The position numbers and the translations under genes are program-made. A DNA stretch of 64,000 nt, from contig NZ_JALNUR010000013.1 in assembly GCF_026540895.1 (NCBI RefSeq), positions 1-64,000 of the forward strand, given 5' to 3'. This DNA comes from Sphingomonas sp. GM_Shp_1 (lineage in GTDB: Bacteria; Pseudomonadota; Alphaproteobacteria; Sphingomonadales; Sphingomonadaceae). Shown piece by piece: positions 27,169 to 35,613 of the stretch; the stretch's first letter is position 1; the number at the start of each line of letters is the position of its first letter. The notes beneath the pieces were generated by a model. It was not told where the DNA came from and did no database searches. It saw only the letters and a list, made by a program, of their open reading frames with translations.

Positions 27169-28430
27169 TGGACCATTTTCATTTTCAGAACGGCGAACTC
27201 CATGTGGAGGACGTGCCCGTATCCCGGATTGCCGCGGACGTCGGCACGCCGGTCTATATCTATTCCGCCTCCACCTTCCGCCGTCACGCGCAGGTGTTCC
27301 GCGAGGGGCTGAGCGCCCTGCCGCGCGTGCACCTGGCCTATGCGATCAAGGCGAACCCCAATCTTGCCGTGCTCCGCGTGCTGGCGGACGAGGGGTACGG
27401 CGCGGACGTCGTCTCGGTCGGCGAGATGCGCCGCGCACTGGCGGCGGGGATGAAGGCGGAGGACATCGTCTTCTCCGGCGTGGGCAAGACCCGTGCAGAA
27501 CTGATCGCCGCGCTGGAGGCCGGGATCGGCCAGTTCAACCTGGAACTGGAAGAAGAGAGCGCGGTCCTCGCCGAGCTGGCCCATGAGCGCGGCCTCGTCG
27601 CCCCCGCCACGCTGCGGGTGAACCCGGACGTGGATGCGGGCACCCATGCCAAGATCTCAACCGGCCGCAAGGAGAACAAGTTCGGCGTGCCGATCGACCA
27701 GGCGCTCGGCATGTTCGACCGTCTGGCGGGGCTGCCGGGTATCGACCTGAAGGGTGTCGCCTGCCACATCGGCAGCCAGTTGGGCGACCTCGCGCCGCTG
27801 GAGGCCGCCTATAAGCGCGTCGGCGAGTTGGTCGCCGAGCTGCGCGGGGCGGGGCACCGCATCACTCGCGTCGATCTGGGCGGCGGGCTGGGCGTCCCCT
27901 ACAAGCCCGGCGACGTCATGCCCGCCCCCGCCGCTTATGGCGAGATGGTGGCGCGCGTGACCAGGGAATGGGACGTCGAGCTGATGTTCGAGCCCGGTCG
28001 GGTGATCGCGGGCAATGCGGGCGTGCTGGCGACCGAAGTGGTCTGGGTGAAGCCCGGCGTCGCCAATCCGTATGTCATCGTCGATGCGGCGATGAACGAC
28101 CTCGCGCGCCCTGCGCTCTACGATGCGTATCATGACTTCGTCGCGGTGAAGCCGACCGGCGAGCGGATGATGGCGAATATTGCCGGGCCGGTGTGCGAGA
28201 CCGGCGATACCTTCGCCATGAATCGCGAGATCGACGCGGTGAAGTCGGGCGACCTGGCCGTGTTCCGCACCGCCGGGGCTTACGGCGCGACCATGGCGTC
28301 GACCTATAACAGCCGCCCGCTCGTGCCCGAGGTGATGGTCGAGGGCGACCGCTATGCCGTCGTTGCCGACCGCATCGCCGCCGAGACGATCATCGCCGCC
28401 GAGCGTGTGCCGGAGTGGCTGAAGAAGTGA
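27168..28430 (+). CDS. lysA: Diaminopimelate decarboxylase
   Basis: 420 aa. A PLP enzyme converting meso-diaminopimelate to lysine, the last step of lysine synthesis. The alanine racemase-like barrel has VHLAYAIKANPN (PLP lysine) near residue 60, GVACHIGSQLGDL, VDLGGGLGVPY and ELMFEPGRVIAGN. The C-terminal beta domain holds GPVCETGDTFA and GAYGATMASTYNSRP. It follows the small lipoprotein with an overlapping start (TGATG). Confidence 0.97.
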   Translation: MDHFHFQNGELHVEDVPVSRIAADVGTPVYIYSASTFRRHAQVFREGLSALPRVHLAYAIKANPNLAVLRVLADEGYGADVVSVGEMRRALAAGMKAEDIVFSGVGKTRAELIAALEAGIGQFNLELEEESAVLAELAHERGLVAPATLRVNPDVDAGTHAKISTGRKENKFGVPIDQALGMFDRLAGLPGIDLKGVACHIGSQLGDLAPLEAAYKRVGELVAELRGAGHRITRVDLGGGLGVPYKPGDVMPAPAAYGEMVARVTREWDVELMFEPGRVIAGNAGVLATEVVWVKPGVANPYVIVDAAMNDLARPALYDAYHDFVAVKPTGERMMANIAGPVCETGDTFAMNREIDAVKSGDLAVFRTAGAYGATMASTYNSRPLVPEVMVEGDRYAVVADRIAAETIIAAERVPEWLKK

Positions 28431-28441
28431 CGATCGCCGCC

Positions 28442-28572
28442 CCATTCCTCCCCATCTCTGATGGGGAGGGGGACCGCGCCCGCAGGGCGTGGTGGAGGGG
28501 CCGGGGACATTTGCCCCTCCACCATCGCTTCGCGATGGTCCCCCTCCCCAAGCATGGCTTGGGGAGGAATGG
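28442..28572. repeat. Long compound palindromic element, copy 4
   Basis: 131 bp. Its left half (CCATTCCTCCCCATC to GGTGGAGGGGC) is almost identical to the reverse complement of the right half of the truB copy, and its right half matches the truB left half, so the two copies lie in opposite orientations. The final GGGGAGGAATGG directly precedes the GTG of the next gene and supplies its Shine-Dalgarno sequence. Confidence 0.9.
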
Positions 28573-29346
28573 GTGAGTCTCGCCAGTCTGCCCCTATTCG
28601 TCCGGCTGGGCGGGCGTCCGGTCATCCTGCTCGGCGAAGGCGAACCCGCCGAGGCGAAGCGGCGTCTGCTCGACCGCGCCGGTGCGCTGGTCGTGGGGGA
28701 GGACGCCAAAGCCGCCCTCGCCATCGTCGCCATCGAGGATGAGGACGAAGCGCAAACCGCCATCGCCCGGCTGAAGGCGCGGGGGGTGCTGATCAACGCC
28801 GTCGACCGCCCGGCGGCGTGCGATTTCACCCTGCCCGCCATTGTCGAGCGCGGGCCGGTGATCGTCGCCATCGGCACCGGCGGCGTGTCGGCGGGACTCG
28901 CGGCGGCGCTTCGCCAGCGGCTGGAGACGTTGCTGCCCGCCGGATTGGGAAAGCTGGCCGAGGGGTTGTACGCCGCCCGCGCGGCCTTGCGCGCGCGCTT
29001 CCCGGACGGCGCGGAGCGGCGGCGTGCGATCGGGGCGGCGCTGTCGCCGGGTGGCGCGCTCGACCCGCTGGCGGGCGAAACCGATGTCGAAACCTGGTTG
29101 GCGGGCGTCGAGCGTCCGGCGGCGACGGTTGCCGCGTTCGTCCTCACCTCGCCCGACCCGGACGACCTGACCCTGCGCCAGGCCCGTGCGCTGGCCGCCG
29201 CCGACCGGGTCTATCACCGCCGCGACGTGCCGCCCGCCATCCTCGACCGCGCGCGCGCCGATGCGGTTCGGATCGAAAGCGAGACGCTGCCTGCGGAATC
29301 GGGTGAGGGGCAGATCGTCGATCTCACCATGGCACCCAGCGCATGA
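28573..29346 (+). CDS. cysG: Siroheme synthase-like protein (precorrin-2 dehydrogenase/ferrochelatase type)
   Basis: 257 aa from a GTG at 28573 (VSLASLPLFVRLGGRPVILLGEG). The NAD-binding fold at the start (VILLGEGEPAEAK, GxGxxAxxK) and ACDFTLPAIVERGPVIVAIGTGGVSAGLAAALRQRLE match the CysG N-terminal dehydrogenase/ferrochelatase half that turns precorrin-2 into siroheme. The last 50 residues (LTSPDPDDLTLRQARALAAADRVYH) resemble the start of the uroporphyrinogen methyltransferase half, but its GAGPGDP motif is degraded and the domain stops short. It overlaps the next gene as ATGA. The exact reaction set is uncertain; the gene symbol refers to the homologous half only. Confidence 0.8.
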   Translation: MSLASLPLFVRLGGRPVILLGEGEPAEAKRRLLDRAGALVVGEDAKAALAIVAIEDEDEAQTAIARLKARGVLINAVDRPAACDFTLPAIVERGPVIVAIGTGGVSAGLAAALRQRLETLLPAGLGKLAEGLYAARAALRARFPDGAERRRAIGAALSPGGALDPLAGETDVETWLAGVERPAATVAAFVLTSPDPDDLTLRQARALAAADRVYHRRDVPPAILDRARADAVRIESETLPAESGEGQIVDLTMAPSA

Positions 29347-30296
29347 CGGGCTTCGCCTATCGCATCGACGGGGGCAAAGCGGCCGCCATCCCGATCCGCG
29401 AGGCGGTGGAGGCGGAAGCCCGGCTGGTCTGGGTGCATCTGGAGACCAATGACGCGGTGGCGCAACGCTGGCTGCGCGAATCGGCGCATCTGGAGGATTA
29501 TGTCGTCGACGCGCTGACCGCGACCGAGACGCGCCCCCGCTGCGAGGCGGTGGGGGAGGGGGCGTTCCTCAACCTGCGCGGGCGGAGCAGCGAGCCGCTC
29601 GACGGGTCGGACATGCTCGCCTCGGTTCGGATCTGGGCGGTGAAGGGCAAGGTCTATTCGGTGACGCGCCGCCCGCTCCTGGCGATCGACACGGTGCGCA
29701 AGGAGGTGGAGGGCGGCGCCATCGCCGATCCGGGCGACCTGATCACCGCCTTCGCCACCGCGATCACCAGCGACCTGGACCCCGATGTGGCGGGACTGGG
29801 CGACGAACTCGACAGTTGCGAGGAGCAGCTGGACGAACACCGCGTCTTCCAGCTGCGCCGTACGGTCAGCCGGGTGCGGGTCGCCGCGATCGGTTATCGC
29901 CGCTTCCTCAACCCGCAGCGGGCGGCGCTGGAGAAACTCGCGGCGCTGCCCGGCGACTGGCTGGCCGATGACGACCGGCTGCATCTGTCCGCCGCCGCTG
30001 ACCGCGCCGCGCGCATGGCCGAGGAACTGGAGTCGATCCGCGAGCGCTCGGCGCTGATCCACGAGACGCTGACCGACCTGCGCGCCGAGCAGATCGACAA
30101 TCGCGCGCTGGTCATCTCGATCGTGGCGATGGTGTTCCTGCCGCTGACCTTCATCACCGGGCTGTACGGGATGAACGTCAAAAACCTGCCCTATGCCGAG
30201 GAGCCCTGGGCGTTCGATGCGATATTGGGGGCGTGCACGGTGATCGCGGCGGGGATCGTCATCTATTTCGTGCAGCGGCACTGGTTCCGGCGGTAA
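29343..30296 (+). CDS. zntB: CorA/ZntB-family metal ion transporter
   Basis: 317 aa. A long cytoplasmic funnel (residues 1-255) with coiled helices is followed by two C-terminal membrane helices. The family signature YGMN is present in GLYGMNVKNLP, with the ZntB-style NLP in place of the CorA loop. ZntB moves Zn2+; the CorA alternative would move Mg2+ or Co2+. The sequence favours ZntB. It is translationally coupled to the siroheme gene. Two inverted REP units follow. Confidence 0.88.
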   Translation: MTGFAYRIDGGKAAAIPIREAVEAEARLVWVHLETNDAVAQRWLRESAHLEDYVVDALTATETRPRCEAVGEGAFLNLRGRSSEPLDGSDMLASVRIWAVKGKVYSVTRRPLLAIDTVRKEVEGGAIADPGDLITAFATAITSDLDPDVAGLGDELDSCEEQLDEHRVFQLRRTVSRVRVAAIGYRRFLNPQRAALEKLAALPGDWLADDDRLHLSAAADRAARMAEELESIRERSALIHETLTDLRAEQIDNRALVISIVAMVFLPLTFITGLYGMNVKNLPYAEEPWAFDAILGACTVIAAGIVIYFVQRHWFRR

Positions 30297-30314
30297 TCCT
30301 TATCCCCGCCCGGC

Positions 30315-30413
30315 CCTCCGTTCGCGCTGAGCGAAGTCGAAGCGCACGTTCCGCGCTGGCGGCTTGGCGGAGGGATTCCCTTGGCCTTCGACTTCGCTCA
30401 GGCTGAACGGAGG
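30315..30413. repeat. Inverted pair of short REP units (copies 3 and 4)
   Basis: 30315-30345 (CCGTTCGCGCTGAGCGAAG, GTCGAAGC) and 30383-30413 (GGCCTTCGACTTCGCTCAGG, CTGAACGGAG) lie head to head. They separate the convergent zntB and fliS genes and could form one large hairpin that stops both transcripts. Confidence 0.8.
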
Positions 30414-30439
30414 GTGGGGAGCGGCCCCCTTCCGCCCTC

Positions 30440-30850
30440 TTAATTCTTCTTGTTCATCTGGCGCACCGTTTCCCACGCCTCGGCGATATCGGCGATGTTG
30501 GTCGCCACGTCGCGGAACACCTGCGGATTCTGGTCGAGCGAGCCGTCGACGATCTGCCGCCGTGCACCCGCATAGAGTTTGGCGAACGTGATCGACATGT
30601 CGCGGCCATTCTCGAAGTCGAGCCCTGCCTCCAGCGCGAACAGGATGGCGGTGGCGCGCGTCACCCGCTCGCTCTTGCGCGCGAGCTGGCCATGTTCGGT
30701 CGCCCAGGCCGCCGAGCGGAGCGCGGAGATGAGTTCCTCATAGAGAAGCTGGACGAGCGCAGGGCCGTCCGCCATCGCGGTGCGCCCGACGACGTCGATC
30801 TGGCGATAGGTCGCGGCGGGATCGGCCAACAGTCCGGTTGCATAGGCCAT
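30440..30850 (-). CDS. fliS: Flagellin export chaperone FliS
   Basis: 136 aa, all alpha. FliS binds the C-terminus of flagellin in the cytoplasm and delivers it to FlhA. The typical YRQIDVVGRTAM...LVQLLYEELISALRSA start and DFENGRDMSITFAKLYAGARRQI are present. It begins one base after the fliD stop, so the two genes are coupled and share the sigma-28-like promoter upstream of fliD. Confidence 0.92.
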   Translation of the reverse strand: MAYATGLLADPAATYRQIDVVGRTAMADGPALVQLLYEELISALRSAAWATEHGQLARKSERVTRATAILFALEAGLDFENGRDMSITFAKLYAGARRQIVDGSLDQNPQVFRDVATNIADIAEAWETVRQMNKKN

Positions 30851-30851
30851 A

Positions 30852-32321
30852 TCAGTCGCTCTTCGTCCACATCTTGACCTGCTGGTCCATGAAATTCTGC
30901 ACCGATTTGTAGCTGGAGACGCGCGCGTTCATCGCGGAGAACTGCGCCGTCATCCGGTCCTGCGTCGCGCTCTGGTCGTCCGCCAGATCGCTCTGGGCCA
31001 GCGCATTGGCGCTCTGGTCCCTGCTCAACTGCTGGGCGGTCGCGCCCAGCCCGTACAGGGTGCTGGTCGCCGCCAACTGGATGCTGTTCAACTGCGCCGA
31101 CAGGCCGACCAGATTGTCGCCGCTCGACTGGAACATCTGTTCGACCGCATCCGGATATTGCGCCATCACCTGCGCCAGCCGGGCCGTATCGACCTTTAGC
31201 GTCCCGTCCTTGTTGGTGCCGACGCCCAGATCGGCCAGCGTCTTGGGGCCGGGCGTGCTGGCGTCGCCCGGCACGATCTTCGACGTGGTCAACCGCCCCA
31301 GCGACTGGGACAGCGTGCGCGCCGCGAGGTTGCTTCGCAGGTCGCCCGTCTGGGGGTTCAGTTCCTTGTTCAGCTCGGTGATCTTGTCGTTGAAGGTCGC
31401 AACGAAGTCCGACACGACCGAGGTCAGCGCAGCGGTCGGGCGCGTGCCGGTCAGCGAGACCGGGGTGGTCGAGACCGCGTTCAGCGTCATCGTCACGCCG
31501 CTTACCAGATCGCTGACGGTGTTGCTGGCGCGCTCCACCGTGACGCCGTCGACCGTCAACTGGGCATTGGTCGCCGTGGAGGTGTCGCGCGTGCCCGTCG
31601 CGCCGCCGCCGACGTTGAGCCGCGACAGACCCGCCGTCGCCCCCTCGCTGGCGGTCACGGTGAAGCTGTTCGCCGCTCCCGTCGTGCCGGTGAAGGACAG
31701 ATAGGCCTTGCCGTCGGCGTCGGTGATGACCGAGGCGGTGACGCCGGTCTTCGCCGCGTTGATCTTGGTCGCGACATCGTCGATCGTCGGGCTGGTGCCG
31801 TCGTCGAAGCTGACCGTGACGGCGGCGTTGGAGCCGACCTGGATCGACAGGCTGCCGGTGCCCATCGAGGCGGTCCGGTCATAGCTGGTGCGCGTCACGC
31901 TGGTCTGCGGGGTGGCGAGCGCGTTGACGGTGATCGACTTGGACAGCCCTGCCAGCTTCGCGCCCGCCGCCGTCGTCACGCTGAACACCGCCGAATTGCT
32001 GCTGCTCGCCTGGGTCGCTAGCGTCCCGCCCTTGGCGAGCGTGGCGAGCGAGCTGGCGAAATCGGTGATCGAGCTCATGATCGTCGACGTCGCCGAAATC
32101 TGAGAGGTCAGCGTATCGGCCTTCGCCTTCAGCGCGGCGTTGCGCGCGGCGAACTGCGCCTGGACCAGCGAGGGGACCAGCGAGGACAGATCGATGCCCG
32201 AACCGGTCTGGAGCGAGGTGAACAGCGCCTGCGCGGCGGATTTGGTCGCGTCGGTGGTCGACTGGGTCGCCGTGGTGCTGGTCACCGCGGACGACGATGA
32301 GGTCGAGGAAATGGTCGTCAT
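30852..32321 (-). CDS. fliD: Flagellar filament cap protein FliD
   Basis: 489 aa. The cap at the filament tip that folds flagellin subunits. The N-terminal domain has GSGIDLSSLVPSLVQAQFAARNAALKAKADTLTSQISA with coiled-coil heptads. A FliD_C region follows (TLADLGVGTNKDGTLKVDTARLAQVM) and a C-terminal coiled coil. The first 35 residues are Ser/Thr-rich and disordered. A sigma-28-like promoter lies 24-50 bp upstream, which fits a late gene. Confidence 0.94.
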   Translation of the reverse strand: MTTISSTSSSSAVTSTTATQSTTDATKSAAQALFTSLQTGSGIDLSSLVPSLVQAQFAARNAALKAKADTLTSQISATSTIMSSITDFASSLATLAKGGTLATQASSSNSAVFSVTTAAGAKLAGLSKSITVNALATPQTSVTRTSYDRTASMGTGSLSIQVGSNAAVTVSFDDGTSPTIDDVATKINAAKTGVTASVITDADGKAYLSFTGTTGAANSFTVTASEGATAGLSRLNVGGGATGTRDTSTATNAQLTVDGVTVERASNTVSDLVSGVTMTLNAVSTTPVSLTGTRPTAALTSVVSDFVATFNDKITELNKELNPQTGDLRSNLAARTLSQSLGRLTTSKIVPGDASTPGPKTLADLGVGTNKDGTLKVDTARLAQVMAQYPDAVEQMFQSSGDNLVGLSAQLNSIQLAATSTLYGLGATAQQLSRDQSANALAQSDLADDQSATQDRMTAQFSAMNARVSSYKSVQNFMDQQVKMWTKSD

Positions 32322-32351
32322 CGACGGGACTCCGGCACGCGTTCGCCTTCG

Positions 32352-32378
32352 TGAACGACCATCGCGATGGTTTCTTTA
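32352..32378 (-). promoter_or_regulatory. Sigma-28 (FliA)-type promoter of fliD-fliS
   Basis: Read on the minus strand: TAAA (32378-32375), exactly 15 bases, then GTCGTTCA (32359-32352). The spacing equals that of the FliA consensus TAAA-N15-GCCGATAA and of the other three sites in this window (fliC1, fliC2, flgM). Predicted transcription start near 32345. Confidence 0.6.
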
Positions 32379-32412
32379 GGGATTTGCGACGAACGGTTCA
32401 TGGCGTGCCGGT

Positions 32413-33540
32413 TCATGGCTGGGGCTGGCCGTTCTCGTCGAAGCGGGCGTCGACCGGCACCTCGACCGGCGGCTGCGCCGTGCCACCCGCGCCGGCGTTG
32501 AGGCCGAAGACGAAGGCGAGGACGACCGCGATCGCCTGATACAGGTCGGCGCGAACCTCCTGCCCCTCGCGGCTGGTGTAATAGACGGCGCGGGCGAGCT
32601 GGGGATATTCCAGCACGGGCTTGGCATATTCGCCCGCCATCTCGCGGATCGCCAGCGCGGTGGCCCCGCGCCCCTTGGCGACGACCACCGGCACCTCGTC
32701 CTGGCCCCGCTCGTAGCGCAGCGCGACCGCGAAATGGGTCGGGTTGGTCAGGATGACATGCGCCTCCTGCACCGCCGCGCGCACCGCACGATGCGACATC
32801 TCGCGCTGCTTGGCGCGGATATGCGCCTTGGCCTCGGGATTGCCCTCGGCTTCCTTATGCTCGTCCTTGACCTCCTGCTTGGTCATCTTGAGCTTGGAGA
32901 AGAGCTGGAAGATCTGGAGCGGCACGTCAAAGCCCGCGATCAGCACCAGCCCCATGCCCATCACCAGCAGCACCGAGATGAAGGTCCCGCCCAGCGAGCC
33001 GAGCGCGGTGTTCAGGTCGGTCTGCGCCAGCCCCATGGTGGTGCGCGACGACTTCCACAACATGTACGCGCCGATCGCGCCGAGCAGCACGACCTTGAGA
33101 AGCGACTTGCCCAGCTCGGTCCAGCCCTGCATGCCGAAGATGCGCTTCAGGCCCGAGGCGGGGTTGAGCTTGGACGGCTTGGGCGCGATCGCCTTGGGAT
33201 TGAAGTGGAGCGAGCCCAACCCGGCCTGCGACGCGATGGTCGCGACGATGGTGACCGCGAACAGCGAGGCGAGCGAGGGGGCCAGCTTCCATCCCGCCTC
33301 CATCAGCGGGCGGAAGGGCTCGAAATCCTCGACATCGGCATGGCTGAACTGGAAGCTGGCGGCCATCACCGCCTTGCATGCGCCGAGCAGGGTGGGCCCT
33401 GCGAAGATCAGCCAGGCGATACCCGCCATCATCACCAGGGCCGCCGCCAGATCGCGGCTGCGCAGGATCTGCCCGTCGTCGCGCGCCTTTTCGCGACGCT
33501 TCTGGGTTGGGGCTTCCGTCTTTTCGCCGCCCTCCGACAT
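32413..33540 (-). CDS. flhB: Flagellar export gate protein FlhB
   Basis: 375 aa. A membrane protein of the type III export apparatus; its cytoplasmic domain self-cleaves to switch from rod/hook to filament substrates. The cleavage motif NPTH is in VILTNPTHFAVALRY near residue 270. Four hydrophobic segments lie between residues 30 and 210. The N-terminus (MSEGGEKTEAPTQKRREKARDDGQ) is the family standard. The start overlaps the fliR stop (TGATG). Confidence 0.96.
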   Translation of the reverse strand: MSEGGEKTEAPTQKRREKARDDGQILRSRDLAAALVMMAGIAWLIFAGPTLLGACKAVMAASFQFSHADVEDFEPFRPLMEAGWKLAPSLASLFAVTIVATIASQAGLGSLHFNPKAIAPKPSKLNPASGLKRIFGMQGWTELGKSLLKVVLLGAIGAYMLWKSSRTTMGLAQTDLNTALGSLGGTFISVLLVMGMGLVLIAGFDVPLQIFQLFSKLKMTKQEVKDEHKEAEGNPEAKAHIRAKQREMSHRAVRAAVQEAHVILTNPTHFAVALRYERGQDEVPVVVAKGRGATALAIREMAGEYAKPVLEYPQLARAVYYTSREGQEVRADLYQAIAVVLAFVFGLNAGAGGTAQPPVEVPVDARFDENGQPQP

Positions 33541-34313
33541 CAGCCGAGCACCAGCGTCTGGGTGGCGGCGAGGCCTTCGCGCAGGATGACGAGCATATAG
33601 TCGCCCATGGCGGGGAAGGCGATGGCGATGGCGATGACGCCGAGGAACAGCGCGGCGGGCAGGCCCACCGAGAAGAGGTTGAGCGAGGGCGCGGCGCGGC
33701 TCATCATCCCCATGACGAGGTTGAGGCAGAGCAGCAGGAAACCGACCGGCAGCGCCAGCAGCAATCCGGCCAGGAACGCATAGCCGCCGAACAGCGCGAT
33801 CGCGCGGAACTGCGCCGGGGCCATCCAGGCCTGTCCGGGGGGCAGCGCGTCATAGCTCTTCACGATCGTGTCGACCAGGATCAGGTGCCCGTCGACCGAC
33901 AGGAAGAGCAGGGTCAGCATCACGGTGAAGAACTGGCCCAGCGCCTGGGTCGAGCGGCCGTTGAGCGGATCGATGGTGGCGGCGAAGTTGATGCCCATCG
34001 ATCCGCCGATCAGCTCGCTGGCGACCAGGGGTGCCGAAAAGGCGACCTGCAGGATCAGCCCCAGCGCCAGCCCGACGATCGCCTCCGCCGCCACCGACAT
34101 GATGGTGGGCAGGGCGAAGATGACGGGCGGCGGCACCACCGGGTGCGCCATGTTGACCAGAAAGGCGATGGCTCCGGCCAGGCTGACCCGCACGGGTAGG
34201 GGGATCGACACCGCGCCGAACACCGGCGCGGTGATGAACGCCGCCCCGACCCGGACCATGATGAACAGGATCGCCCAGGCCTGCGGCTCGATCGAGAGGC
34301 CGAAGCCGAGCAT
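33540..34313 (-). CDS. fliR: Flagellar export protein FliR
   Basis: 257 aa, six hydrophobic segments. Part of the FliPQR export pore. VRVGAAFITAPVFGAVSIPLPVRV at the start and GINFAATIDPLNGRSTQALGQFFTVM are typical. It sits between fliQ and flhB with one-base spacing and overlap. Confidence 0.94.
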   Translation of the reverse strand: MLGFGLSIEPQAWAILFIMVRVGAAFITAPVFGAVSIPLPVRVSLAGAIAFLVNMAHPVVPPPVIFALPTIMSVAAEAIVGLALGLILQVAFSAPLVASELIGGSMGINFAATIDPLNGRSTQALGQFFTVMLTLLFLSVDGHLILVDTIVKSYDALPPGQAWMAPAQFRAIALFGGYAFLAGLLLALPVGFLLLCLNLVMGMMSRAAPSLNLFSVGLPAALFLGVIAIAIAFPAMGDYMLVILREGLAATQTLVLG

Positions 34314-34314
34314 G

Positions 34315-34584
34315 CTATTTCACGAGATCCGGGATGCGCTCGAACATGCTGATCGTGAAGTCGCTCAGCAGGCCCATGATGAGGCTGCCGAAGATCAGGA
34401 TCGAGAGGGCGACGACGATCAGCTTCGGCACGAAGGACAGGGTCTGCTCGTTGATCGAAGTCGCGGCCTGCACCATGCCGATGACCAGTCCCGACACCAG
34501 CACGGGCAACAGGATCGGCGCGGCGGCGAGCGCCAGCACCCACATGGTCTGGTTGGCCAGCGTCAGGAAATAATCGGCGTCCAT
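34315..34584 (-). CDS. fliQ: Flagellar export protein FliQ
   Basis: 89 aa, two transmembrane helices. FliQ packs around FliP in the export pore. Family pattern: ALAAAPILLPVLVSGLVIGMVQAATSINEQTLSFVPKLIVV. It is separated from fliP by 147 bp that hold two short REP units, the only sizeable break in the fliE-flhB block. Confidence 0.95.
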   Translation of the reverse strand: MDADYFLTLANQTMWVLALAAAPILLPVLVSGLVIGMVQAATSINEQTLSFVPKLIVVALSILIFGSLIMGLLSDFTISMFERIPDLVK

Positions 34585-34620
34585 GATGCGGTCTTTGTCC
34601 CGTGTGGGTGGGTGGGGCGT

Positions 34621-34719
34621 GGCCTTCGACTTCGCTCAGGCGGAACGGAGGTTGGTATTCGGGGCGATATGGGGTGGGTCTATTCCCTACAGCCGTTCAG
34701 GCTGAGCGAAGTCGAAGCC
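34621..34719. repeat. Inverted pair of short REP units between fliP and fliQ (copies 5 and 6)
   Basis: 34621-34650 (GGCCTTCGACTTCGCTCAGG, CGGAACGGAG) and 34693-34719 (CCGTTCAGGCTGAGCGAAG, TCGAAGCC) face each other. They sit inside an otherwise tight operon and may set a processing point or reduce read-through into fliQRflhB. Confidence 0.8.
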
Positions 34720-34731
34720 CAGGCCCCGCCC

Positions 34732-35613
34732 TTACGTCGCGAAACTATTGGCCAGACTGCCCATGGTCAGCGCCCATCCGTCGACCAGCACGAACAGCAG
34801 CAGCTTGAACGGCAGCGAGATGATCGAGGGCGAGAGCATCATCATGCCCAGCGCCATCAGCACGGTGGCGACGACCAGGTCGATGACGATGAAGGGCAGG
34901 AAGATCAGGAAGCCGATCTGGAACGCGGTCTTCAGCTCCGAGGTGACGAAGGCGGGCAGCAGCACTGAATAGGGAATGTCGTTGGGGCTGGCATAGGGGC
35001 CCGACTTCGCCATTTCGGCGAACATCGTCACGTCCTTGATGCGGGTCTGCTTGGCCATGAAGGCGTGGAGCGGCGCGCCCGCCGCCTTGATCATCTCGGT
35101 GCCGGGCAGGCGACCCTCGGCATAGGGCTGGATCGCGTTCGCGTTCATCTGGCTGATGGTGGGCGCCATGATGAACAGCGACAGGAAGACCGACAGGCCG
35201 ATCAGCACCTGGTTGGGCGGGGTCTGTTGCAGGCCCAGCGCCTGGCGCAGGATGGCGAGCACGATGACGATCCGGGTGAAGCTGGTCATCATCAGGATGA
35301 TGCCCGGCAGGATCGTCAGCAGGCCCATGATGATCAGGACCTGGAGCGACAGGCTCAGCGAGCCCGAGCTGCCATTGCCGCCGCCGCCGAGCTGGCCGAT
35401 CGCGCGGTCCACCGCGTCGCCGACACCCGGCGCGGGCGCGGCGGCCGGGGCGGCGGCGGGGGCCGCCTGGGCGAAGGCGGGCATCGCGATGACCAGCGCC
35501 AGCAACAGGGCCAGCAGAATCCATAGCGGCTTCAGGCTGCGGCCCGGTGCCGACCGCCCATGCGTCCGGATCAGCGCGGGGCCGGTGCCCCGGCGGGTCA
35601 CGGAAATGCTCAT
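34732..35613 (-). CDS. fliP: Flagellar export protein FliP
   Basis: 293 aa from the ATG at 35613, which overlaps the fliO stop (ATGA). Central pore component of the export gate. A hydrophobic signal-like segment near residues 28-48 (LWILLALLLALVIAMPAFAQ) is followed by an Ala/Pro linker. Family motifs are LTILPGIILMMTSFTRIVIVLAILRQALG, QTPPNQVLIGLSVFLSLFIM and PSIISLPFKLLLFVLVDGW. The N-terminal 27 residues before the signal are longer than usual. Confidence 0.95.
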   Translation of the reverse strand: MSISVTRRGTGPALIRTHGRSAPGRSLKPLWILLALLLALVIAMPAFAQAAPAAAPAAAPAPGVGDAVDRAIGQLGGGGNGSSGSLSLSLQVLIIMGLLTILPGIILMMTSFTRIVIVLAILRQALGLQQTPPNQVLIGLSVFLSLFIMAPTISQMNANAIQPYAEGRLPGTEMIKAAGAPLHAFMAKQTRIKDVTMFAEMAKSGPYASPNDIPYSVLLPAFVTSELKTAFQIGFLIFLPFIVIDLVVATVLMALGMMMLSPSIISLPFKLLLFVLVDGWALTMGSLANSFAT

